Below are positions 13,551 through 19,616 of a stretch of 21,640 nt of DNA, piece by piece. Under the pieces are notes generated by a model, which was not told the DNA's origin, did no database searches, and saw only the letters and a list, made by a program, of their open reading frames with translations. The stretch is from assembly GCA_016291475.1 (NCBI GenBank), contig JAEEXJ010000058.1, positions 1-21,640 of the forward strand, written 5' to 3'. The translations under genes and the position numbers were made by a program. Position 1 is the stretch's first letter; each line of letters begins with the position of its first letter. This DNA comes from Lachnospiraceae bacterium (GTDB taxonomy: Bacteria; Bacillota_A; Clostridia; Lachnospirales; Lachnospiraceae).

Positions 13551-13665
13551 TTTGTAAAAATAAATGTGCATTTACGGGAGATAGGCGATATGCCTATGAA
13601 TGGAAGAAAATATTTCACGGATAGGGAAATACTATTATAAATAACTAAAAAATGCAAAAAAATAA

Positions 13666-13720
13666 TGGGAACGCATCAGATTTGTCACCCGGTGACAAAT
13701 CTGATGCGTCCCTTCTGTCA
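13666..13720. repeat. GGGACG-type palindromic repeat, subtype B copy 2
   Basis: The 39-bp core (13671-13709) is identical to the core of the copy at 12622-12684: 19-bp arms, centre C. The right end continues CCCTTCTGTCATC, nearly matching the other copy, while the left end has decayed (TGGGAACGC with an extra A, and no TGACA head). It ends 2 bp from the MATE stop codon. The two B copies bracket the HTH-MNT/HEPN module. Confidence 0.9.
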
Positions 13721-13722
13721 TC

Positions 13723-15102
13723 TTAATATTCTATCGGCCCTATGGTCGTCTTATACACATATCGGAAAAATATCACCGACAAGATTCCCGATGCCACCTC
13801 GGCTATGATGAAGCTGAGCCATACCATGTTTACATTGCCCGTTACCTCTGCAAGGATCCATGCCGCAGGTATCAGTACAACCAGCTGTCTGCAGATGGAT
13901 ATGATAAGAGAGAAGATACTCTTGGAAAATGCCTGAAATACGCTTCCGAGGGATATGGCAACCGCTGCGATGGGGAAGTGAACCGCAATGATCCTGAGTG
14001 CGGGAATACCGATTGACTTCATGTTCGCGTCAGCTTCGAAAATATCAAGGAGCATGTCCGGAATCAGCTCGAATACCAGGCTTCCGACCAGCATTATTGC
14101 GACAGCTGCGATGACTCCGAAACGGAGTGCTTCATCGATACGTTTACGCTTCTTTGCACCGTAATTGTATGCAAGCACCGGTATGATACCGTTGTTCATG
14201 CCGAATACCGGCATGAAGAAAAAGCTCTGAAGCCTGAAGTAAGAACCGTATACCGCACGCGCGGTCTCTGCAATATCCGTAAAGAATCCCAGGATCATGT
14301 TCATAAGATAACTCATGACAGATCCGATGGACATCATCAGGATCGAGGGGACTCCGACCCTGTAGATACGGGCGATTGCCTCGGTATCCGGATGGATGAT
14401 CTTCTTAAGATCGAAAGTGATCTCCTTGTTTTTCCAAAGGTTAAGTACGATTGAAACAATCGCAGCTATAGTCTGACCTACAACCGTTGCAACAGCGGCA
14501 CCTGCCATTCCCAGTTTGGGGAAGCCGTACAGACCGAAGATCATGATGGGATCTAAGATCATGTTGATAATGGCACCCGTAAGCTGGGATATCATCGAAT
14601 AGAATGTAAGTCCAGTTGACTGAAGGAGACGTTCAAAGGTCATCTGGAAAAAGAGACCCAGCGAGCAGACCATAACTATCTTCAGATAAGTGGTACCGTA
14701 ATCCAGAATGACCGAGCTTTCCGTCTGGCCTGCCAGAAAGGGCTCTGAAACGAACAGTCCGAGGAACAGGAATACTACGAAACTGCAAAAAGCAAGGAAG
14801 ATTCCCGTATTTGCCGCAGCATTTGACTTATCGAAACGCTTCTCCCCCAAAGAGGTCGAAAGCATAGCATTGATACCTACACCGGTTCCCGAACCGACAG
14901 CGATCATAAGCATCTGAAGCGGAAGGGCGAGAGATACCGCGGTAAGTGCAGCCTCTTCGATCTTAGCTACGAAAAATGCGTCTACGATATTGTAAAGAGC
15001 CTGAACCAGCATCGAAAACATCATCGGAAGCGACATACTTACGATAAGCCTCGGAACAGGCATAACCCCCATTTTATTTTCTCTAGGTGTGTTGTTATCC
15101 AT
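13723..15102 (-). CDS. MATE family multidrug/Na+ efflux transporter
   Basis: A polytopic membrane antiporter of about 12 helices, exporting drugs or metabolites using a cation gradient. From ATG 15102 it has 459 residues, normal for the family. It begins MDNNTPRENKMGVMPVPRLIVSMSLPMMFSMLVQALYNIVDAFFV, where the helix-1 stretch SLPMMFSMLVQALYNIVDAFFVAKI is the family hallmark; the duplicated second half begins near VPSILMMSIGSVMSYLMN. The frame is open back to ATG 15129, but the -10 box at 15138-15143 would leave almost no leader for that codon, whereas 15102 has AGAAGGGA upstream (spacing rather long). Substrate unknown. It lies alone between a repeat and its own promoter. Confidence 0.93.
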   Translation of the reverse strand: MDNNTPRENKMGVMPVPRLIVSMSLPMMFSMLVQALYNIVDAFFVAKIEEAALTAVSLALPLQMLMIAVGSGTGVGINAMLSTSLGEKRFDKSNAAANTGIFLAFCSFVVFLFLGLFVSEPFLAGQTESSVILDYGTTYLKIVMVCSLGLFFQMTFERLLQSTGLTFYSMISQLTGAIINMILDPIMIFGLYGFPKLGMAGAAVATVVGQTIAAIVSIVLNLWKNKEITFDLKKIIHPDTEAIARIYRVGVPSILMMSIGSVMSYLMNMILGFFTDIAETARAVYGSYFRLQSFFFMPVFGMNNGIIPVLAYNYGAKKRKRIDEALRFGVIAAVAIMLVGSLVFELIPDMLLDIFEADANMKSIGIPALRIIAVHFPIAAVAISLGSVFQAFSKSIFSLIISICRQLVVLIPAAWILAEVTGNVNMVWLSFIIAEVASGILSVIFFRYVYKTTIGPIEY

Positions 15103-15137
15103 AAATTTATAATCCCTTCTATAAAACATGCCTTTCT

Positions 15138-15167
15138 ATTATAGCGTTCCCGTCAAACTCTTTGCAA
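15138..15167 (-). promoter_or_regulatory. Promoter of the MATE gene
   Basis: Minus strand: TTGCAA (15167-15162), 18-bp spacer, TATAAT (15143-15138). The predicted start near 15131 gives about a 30-nt leader to ATG 15102. Confidence 0.6.
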
Positions 15168-15173
15168 TTAAAA

Positions 15174-15197
15174 GAATAACCGCCTAAGCGGTTATTC
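15174..15197 (-). terminator. Intrinsic terminator of the XRE gene
   Basis: GAATAACCGC, loop, GCGGTTATTC: 10 perfect base pairs with a 4-nt loop. On the minus strand it is followed by TTTTAATT, so it terminates the gene ending at 15214 just before the MATE promoter. Confidence 0.8.
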
Positions 15198-15213
15198 AAG
15201 ATATGATTCAATA

Positions 15214-15519
15214 TCATGCTTTTGGAGCACCGATCTTTTTGAGAGTTAATGTATATCCGAGAGAATTCAGATATTTTAGTACGGTTTCTATTGTTCCGCT
15301 TTTCCCTTTTTCCATTCTGCTAACAGCTTGCTGCGATAATCCGGTCATGCGACTGATATCACTCTGAGTAAGCGAACAGGCTTTTCTGGCATCGATCATT
15401 TCCTGTTTAAATGCCATTTCTGCCAAAAATAATTCGTGCTGCTTCTTAAGCTTGGGATCGGATTTGATCAAATCCTCTATTATCTTATTTTCTCTTTCGG
15501 GGTCATTTTGTTTTAGCAT
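15214..15519 (-). CDS. XRE-family regulator, HigA-antitoxin-like, no toxin partner
   Basis: From ATG 15519 (AGGTGG 5-6 bases upstream) the protein has 101 residues. The first half is charged and helical (LIKSDPKLKKQHELFLAEMAF). The second half is a helix-turn-helix: IDARKACSLTQSDISRMTGLSQQAVSRMEKGKSG, then IETVLKYLNSLGYTLTLKKI. This layout is common in HigA/RelB-type antitoxins and in free-standing XRE repressors. The frame extends to ATG 15570, but that codon coincides with the predicted transcription start and lacks a ribosome site. No HigB-like gene is adjacent: downstream is a terminator, upstream the promoter with an embedded dyad. Low-GC codon use suggests it belongs with the accessory genes of this region. 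Confidence 0.85.
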   Translation of the reverse strand: MLKQNDPERENKIIEDLIKSDPKLKKQHELFLAEMAFKQEMIDARKACSLTQSDISRMTGLSQQAVSRMEKGKSGTIETVLKYLNSLGYTLTLKKIGAPKA

Positions 15520-15574
15520 GTTTTTCCACCTGTAGTATGGTAGGTACAAATACTCAATAAAAAATTTCACACCA

Positions 15575-15603
15575 TTTATACATCAAAAATGATGTATAGT
15601 CAA
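15575..15603 (-). promoter_or_regulatory. Promoter with embedded operator for the XRE gene
   Basis: Minus strand: TTGACT (15603-15598), 17-bp spacer, TATAAA (15580-15575). The spacer contains a perfect dyad, TATACATCA-AAAA-TGATGTATA (15577-15598), overlapping both hexamers. A bound XRE dimer would block RNA polymerase, so autorepression is likely. Confidence 0.72.
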
Positions 15604-15689
15604 CGGAAAATAAACCTATAAAATTGGCAGGTATTGTGCTATTGTTGATTCATTAAGAACTTTATCTTGTTGAAGGGAGAATAAATCTT

Positions 15690-16229
15690 ATGAACACCAA
15701 AACCAAAAAGATCACTGCCGCAGGAGCACTCCTTGCCATCTGCATCGTAAGCCAGCTCTTCAAGAACTTCAGTGTCTACATCACTGGTCCCATCATCAAC
15801 GCCTGCCTTCTCATTGCCGTACTAACCTGCGGAATCTTCTGGGCAGCGGTCCTTGCAATCGTAATCCCTGTCACCGCATTTTTCATTACGGGTGCTCCCA
15901 TTATGAAAGTAGTACCTGCCATCATGCCCCTTGTTATGCTCGGAAATCTGGTTATCGTATTTGCTTTCTGGGTATTTGTCCGTAAAAACAAAAAATACCT
16001 TAACATCCTTATCGGTGGAATAGTCGGAAGCGTTGCCAAGGCAGCAGTCATGGCCCTTACCATCTCATACGGAGTCCTCTCCGTGGTCACCCTGCCAGAG
16101 GCACTCCAGGCAAAACTTCCCATCCTCAGAACGACCTACTCTGTAACACAGCTTTTAACAGCTCTTATCGGGGTAGCCTATACTCTTGTTATCTGGACAG
16201 CTCTCAAAAAAGCTTTCACAACCGAATAA
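15690..16229 (+). CDS. ECF transporter S component, substrate unknown
   Basis: A 179-residue membrane protein with about six helices. It starts MNTKTKKITAAGALLAICIVSQLFK, typical of substrate-binding S subunits of energy-coupling factor vitamin transporters, and has the GxP/TGAP-type loop ITGAPIMKVVPAIMPL followed by a Gly-rich LIGGIVGSVAKAAVM helix. S subunits capture vitamins or their precursors and use a shared EcfA1A2T module; none is encoded nearby, so it would rely on one elsewhere (group II arrangement). The substrate cannot be told from the sequence. AGGGAG precedes the ATG. No riboswitch fits in the roughly 85 bp between the XRE promoter and this gene. Confidence 0.8.
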   Translation: MNTKTKKITAAGALLAICIVSQLFKNFSVYITGPIINACLLIAVLTCGIFWAAVLAIVIPVTAFFITGAPIMKVVPAIMPLVMLGNLVIVFAFWVFVRKNKKYLNILIGGIVGSVAKAAVMALTISYGVLSVVTLPEALQAKLPILRTTYSVTQLLTALIGVAYTLVIWTALKKAFTTE

Positions 16230-16272
16230 ATCAATAGGAACGGTTCTTCTTAGCTAATGATTTGCTTCCTGG

Positions 16273-16338
16273 GACAGAGGGGGGCGCTTTTGCTGTGTCA
16301 ACAAAAAAGCTGACAAAAACAAAAGCGTCCCCTCTGTC
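16273..16338. repeat. GGGACG-type palindromic repeat, diverged subtype C
   Basis: Left arm GACAGAGGGGGGCGCTTTTG, right arm CAAAAGCGTCCCCTCTGTC (one indel), with an inner stem TGTCA / TGACA around ACAAAAAAGC. It lies about 43 bp after the ECF gene. A degenerate head of another subtype, GGAACGGTTCTTCTTAG, lies just before it (16238-16254), as if two elements had landed side by side. Confidence 0.75.
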
Positions 16339-16441
16339 ATCTGATTACATGTTAGACGATTGTAGTGAAGCCTATAGCATGCTGTGAAACTAACAAAATG
16401 AATTTTTAGAAAGGTTTTAATGAGAAAAAATCACAAAAAAC

Positions 16442-16470
16442 TTGATATAAGTCGCTGAAAATGATACCCT
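16442..16470 (+). promoter_or_regulatory. Weak candidate promoter of the RloAB cassette
   Basis: TTGATA (16442-16447), 17-bp spacer, TACCCT (16465-16470), a poor -10. A CCTCAT-GT-ATGAGG dyad (16468-16481) covers the expected start point and could be an operator. The 16339-16441 stretch before it is AT-rich and holds nothing else I can name. Confidence 0.3.
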
Positions 16471-16508
16471 CATGTATGAGGATTCATAGATATGATAGGA
16501 GGGTTATC

Positions 16509-17702
16509 ATGTTAGCTCAGTTTACTATGAAAAATGTTCTTTCCTTTAAGGATGAGACCACTATCGACTTGACTTCAATTAATGCTTATAAACAGCATAA
16601 ATATAATCTAATCAACGGCGTTAACGATAATTTTGTAAGGTTTGCCGCTATTTATGGTGCAAATGCCAGTGGAAAATCAAATTTATATTTTGGGTTACTT
16701 TTTTTTAGCAGTGTTGTTGTCAGTTCGATGAATAACACAGTTGATAAAACTGAGGATAATATTCTTAAAAGGTATTATCATCCATTTAAATTTACCGAGG
16801 AAGAAACTCCGTCGGAATATCAAATTGTATTGGTTGATGATAATAATGAATATAGATATGGATTTGAATTTACCTCTGAAAAGATTGTTAGTGAGTGGCT
16901 TTATAGAAAAGACCTCTCAACAAATCGTCAATCTATGATTATAGAACGATCTGAAGCTGATATTAGTTTAGGGGCATCAGTTAGAAAAGAATGTGAAAAG
17001 TATAAAGATGAGATTCCTGGGTCTGCATTAATGCTTACTTTTTTTAGCAGATTATCTCTTCAGGCTGATATTTTCACTAAGGTTTTCTCAGATATTAATC
17101 ATATGATGTTTTTTGATGCAAATCATTTTGAAGAGAGACGATATATTGAAAAATTGCTTTCTGGTGCGATTGATGAAAATAAGGAACAGTTGATTGATTT
17201 CTTGCATGCGATTGATACCGGAATAATTGATATTGGATATGAAAAGGTCCCTCATGGAGTAGCTTTTTATACTTGTCATGTCGGAGAAGATAAAAAAATA
17301 TATCAGTTAAATTTGTTTAGAGAGTCACAAGGCACTTTAAAAAGTATTGTGATTTTTATTTTGGCGTCTGCAGTTATTAGAGATAATGGAGTAATGATAG
17401 TTGATGAATTAAATACTAAACTCCATCCGTTGCTGATGAAATTCATCATTGATCTCTTTAAGAATGAAAAATCTAGGGCACAATTAATCTATACAACGCA
17501 TGATACCACTTTGCTGGATACTAAATTTTTCAGGAGAGATCAGGTATGGTTTGTCGAAAAGAACGAATTTGGTTATTCAAAACTGACTGCTCTTTCAGAC
17601 TTTAAGATTCGCTCAGATGCATCTTTTGAAAAAGACTATCTCTCAGGTGTATATGGCGGAATTCCAACCCTTTTGGATTATGAAATGGAAATGGGGGATT
17701 AA
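16509..17702 (+). CDS. rloA: RloA/AbiLi-like AAA ATPase of a defence pair
   Basis: A 397-residue SMC/OLD-like ATPase. It begins MLAQFTMKNVLSFKDETTIDL, the usual opening of AAA_15/AAA_21 proteins. Walker A is GANASGKS (50-57). The ABC-like signature is SQGTLKSI (273-280), Walker B is GVMIVDELNTKLHP (294-307) and the H-loop His is in YTTHDTTLLD (331). I start it at ATG 16509 after GGAGGG; the frame is open to 16461 without a ribosome site. The next gene, on the very next base, is RloB-like. RloA/RloB pairs correspond to the AbiL phage-abortive-infection system and are often found in restriction-modification or defence loci. The AT-rich base composition and codon use contrast with the flanking genes and point to transfer. 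Confidence 0.85.
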   Translation: MLAQFTMKNVLSFKDETTIDLTSINAYKQHKYNLINGVNDNFVRFAAIYGANASGKSNLYFGLLFFSSVVVSSMNNTVDKTEDNILKRYYHPFKFTEEETPSEYQIVLVDDNNEYRYGFEFTSEKIVSEWLYRKDLSTNRQSMIIERSEADISLGASVRKECEKYKDEIPGSALMLTFFSRLSLQADIFTKVFSDINHMMFFDANHFEERRYIEKLLSGAIDENKEQLIDFLHAIDTGIIDIGYEKVPHGVAFYTCHVGEDKKIYQLNLFRESQGTLKSIVIFILASAVIRDNGVMIVDELNTKLHPLLMKFIIDLFKNEKSRAQLIYTTHDTTLLDTKFFRRDQVWFVEKNEFGYSKLTALSDFKIRSDASFEKDYLSGVYGGIPTLLDYEMEMGD

Positions 17703-18386
17703 ATGGGAAGTGATGATCTTTTCAAAAAAAGAAGACAGGAAAGGGAGAAACGTTCTCATGATTTCAAACTTCCCAAAGCAAATTCCTATCTAATTGTTAC
17801 AGAGGGAACAAAAACTGAGCCGTTTTATTTCGATGGCTTGAAAAGGGCTATCAGGCAATTTGTCGGCGGGGCTATTGATGTTGTTACAGCTCCTGAGATT
17901 GATATTCAAGGGAAGGGAGCATCGACGGAAAAACTGATCGAGATAACAGAACAACTTGTTAGTAAAGCCAAGATCATATACAAAAATGTTTGGGTGATTT
18001 TTGATAAAGATGATTTCTCAGATTTTGATGATGCTGTCGAAATCGGAAAACAAAAGGGATATTCTGTTGGCTGGAGCAATCAATGCTTTGAATATTGGAT
18101 ATATCTTCATTTTGAATACTGTGATTCTGACTTGCATAGATCAGAGTGGGTGAAAAAACTCGATGCTCTCTTTGTGGATTACGGATTGACTGAAAATGGA
18201 TATGAAAAGAATATGGAAAATCTTTATGAACTCCTGAATTCGTTTGGTGGGATTGGTACTGCCATCAAAAATGCTAAAAGAAGGATGTCAGACTATGATG
18301 AGGCTAAACAGAAACCTTCTGAGATGGCTCCGGGGACAATGGTTTTCAAACTTGTGGAGGAATTAATAAAATATATAGAGGTCTAA
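17703..18386 (+). CDS. rloB: RloB/AbiLii-like putative nuclease of a defence pair
   Basis: A 227-residue protein with the RloB fold. It has a basic Lys/Arg-rich start, then IVTEGTKTEPFYFDGL (Glu34, Glu39), FDKDDFSDF (Asp101, Asp103) and the family-typical CFEYWIYLHFEY (128-139). The Glu and Asp-x-Asp positions resemble a TOPRIM-type metal site, suggesting a nuclease effector; this is inference from motif form. It starts at the base after the rloA stop codon, with GGGGGA inside the end of rloA as ribosome site, so the two are tightly coupled. The presumed working model is that the ATPase senses infection and licenses the RloB effector. Confidence 0.85.
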   Translation: MGSDDLFKKRRQEREKRSHDFKLPKANSYLIVTEGTKTEPFYFDGLKRAIRQFVGGAIDVVTAPEIDIQGKGASTEKLIEITEQLVSKAKIIYKNVWVIFDKDDFSDFDDAVEIGKQKGYSVGWSNQCFEYWIYLHFEYCDSDLHRSEWVKKLDALFVDYGLTENGYEKNMENLYELLNSFGGIGTAIKNAKRRMSDYDEAKQKPSEMAPGTMVFKLVEELIKYIEV

Positions 18387-18430
18387 TTTTGTTGTAAAAA
18401 ATTTAACAAATGTGAGGCGATACTTATATA

Positions 18431-19288
18431 ATGATGCATTTTTATGAAAAACTAGAGAGGAAAATCGATTTTTCAAAGGAATATTTAAAAATTGAGAAAA
18501 TCGTCTGCAATGAGAACTATTTATCATCTGATGTGTACGGTCATTACGTCACTTTAGATAAATGGATTGAAGAAAATTTTAGTAAATGGAAAAATAGAAA
18601 GAACTATACATCATTTGCTGAAGTAAGGGAGCAGTGTGGTTTTTCTGTTGAACATAAAAAAGATCAGTTATTATTTCGATCAAAGGTATCGATGGAAGAT
18701 TATTTTTTGTATGCTGAGATGCTGTCAAATCTTGTTATTGATTTGGTAATGGTTTCGTCTTCTGAAATGAGCAGAGACTTGAGCAAACGTTTTTCATTTG
18801 TGTTATCTACGATTAAAGAAGTAGTCGAAATATGCGGATATGAGCTTGTTGATAATGGCGGTACTAAAATGATTATACTAAAAAATCCGGCGGCTATAGA
18901 GGTTGCTGATAAAAATCCGGAGCTAGCGGAGGTTATTGTTGAATATAATCACTATTTATTAAAGGGAAATTTAGATAAAAAGCAAGATATTTTGATGAAA
19001 ATCGCTAGGGCGTTGGAACCTAAAAAAGATGTGCTTAATCAAATAGATAAGAACAAGACAACGGATTTCTTTTATCTCGTTAATGAAATGAATATCAGGC
19101 ATAATAATATTGAATCGGGTACAAAAAACTATAGTCCTGCGTTTGATACTCTTTCTGCTAATGATAAGGAAACGTATTATGATCTTATTTATGAACAAGC
19201 TCTGTTATTATATATGCTTTTGGGGCAACTCGAAAGAAATAAATTGATTGAGACATACAAGGAGAACTCAAAGGCTTATAAAGAATGA
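18431..19288 (+). CDS. Unrecognised protein downstream of RloAB, possible third defence component
   Basis: I do not recognise this 285-residue protein. It is mostly helical and charged, with no signal peptide, membrane helix or nucleotide-binding loop. The N-terminal part holds YGHYVTLDKWIEENFSKW. The C-terminal part holds FFYLVNEMNIRHNNIESGTKNY, followed by a Tyr/Leu-rich helix (YYDLIYEQALLLYMLLGQLE). The Arg-His-Asn cluster followed by a long helix is reminiscent of HEPN-like domains found in abortive-infection proteins, but the standard Rx4-6H motif is not evident. The gene follows rloB by 44 bp on the same strand, shares the AT-rich composition, and is probably cotranscribed. Two ATGs (18431, 18434) are possible starts; a GAGG lies about 14 bases upstream. 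Confidence 0.75.
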   Translation: MMHFYEKLERKIDFSKEYLKIEKIVCNENYLSSDVYGHYVTLDKWIEENFSKWKNRKNYTSFAEVREQCGFSVEHKKDQLLFRSKVSMEDYFLYAEMLSNLVIDLVMVSSSEMSRDLSKRFSFVLSTIKEVVEICGYELVDNGGTKMIILKNPAAIEVADKNPELAEVIVEYNHYLLKGNLDKKQDILMKIARALEPKKDVLNQIDKNKTTDFFYLVNEMNIRHNNIESGTKNYSPAFDTLSANDKETYYDLIYEQALLLYMLLGQLERNKLIETYKENSKAYKE

Positions 19289-19294
19289 CTTTTG

Positions 19295-19313
19295 AAACAG
19301 CTACCCCCTGTTT
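19295..19313 (+). terminator. Weak hairpin after the RloAB cassette
   Basis: AAACAG, loop CTACCCC, CTGTTT: six base pairs starting 7 bp after the stop codon, with only TT following. It may act as a weak terminator. From 19314 to 19430 I see no gene or clear signal. Confidence 0.35.
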
Positions 19314-19432
19314 TGCAATGAAATCATTAATTATCATGGTAAGTTACAGGTTTTTATTCGGATACTGAATTGATAACTGGAGTACATAGGTGGTTCTCAG
19401 AAATATTTAGCTATAGCCGAAAAACATAGTGC

Positions 19433-19546
19433 GGGAGGTGAACAATTCAAAGTCTCCATGGGGGAAAGACTGAAAAGGAGCTTGTTGCCGAAGGGTAAAC
19501 TACTGACTGGGCTGGAGGTAATGATGCTAAACCAGAACTGTCTCCC
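19433..19546 (+). promoter_or_regulatory. Lysine-riboswitch-like aptamer without a recognisable target gene
   Basis: The landmarks of the lysine (L-box) aptamer occur in order. GGGAGG (19433-19438) pairs with TCTCCC (19541-19546) as P1. GGTGAACAA pairs with TTGTTGCC as P2, enclosing TTCAAAGT and CTGAAAAGGAGC, close to the B. subtilis lysC loop region (CUGAAAGGGGAGC). Then come GCCGAAG, CTGGG and AACTGTC, the remaining conserved core pieces. The apical parts of P2 to P4 are much shorter than usual. No strong terminator follows: a TGGAT/ATCCA hairpin with inner TTAAAG-AAA-CTTTAA (19547-19585) has no real U tract. The next gene has its own promoter and is a membrane glycosyltransferase-like gene, not a lysine gene. 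The match is from memory of the family consensus. Confidence 0.55.
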
Positions 19547-19597
19547 TGGATCTTACACATAAATTAAAGAAACTTTAAATATCCAAGCTGCTCTTTA

Positions 19598-19606
19598 TGG
19601 TATAAT
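19598..19606 (+). promoter_or_regulatory. Extended -10 promoter giving a near-leaderless GT-C mRNA
   Basis: TGGTATAAT: a perfect TATAAT (19601-19606) with the TGn extension. No -35 box is evident. Transcription would start near 19612-19614, only a few bases before ATG 19617, and there is no ribosome binding site. The same ATGGTATAAT string precedes the next gene at 21276. Confidence 0.55.
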
Positions 19607-19616
19607 ACCCGTGACT

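Noticed and set aside
13581..13597. ATAGGC-GATAT-GCCTAT dyad in the 240-bp gap upstream of the HTH-MNT gene
   Set aside because: Too short to call an operator or terminator and not related to the GTGCAA dyads.
3345..16338. CRISPR-like repeat array
   Set aside because: The repeats are dispersed, palindromic, of several subtypes and without regular spacers; no cas gene is present.
18427..18432. TATAAT with TTAACA 18 bp upstream, which would be a strong promoter for the third defence gene
   Set aside because: The -10 overlaps the ATG at 18431, so transcription would begin after the start codon and no suitable downstream start is seen in frame. Kept as coincidence; read-through from rloAB is simpler.
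19433..19546. Group II intron piece (it begins with GTGCGG) or retron msr RNA
   Set aside because: No reverse transcriptase is nearby, no domain V-like sequence is seen, and the order of conserved pieces fits the lysine aptamer better.
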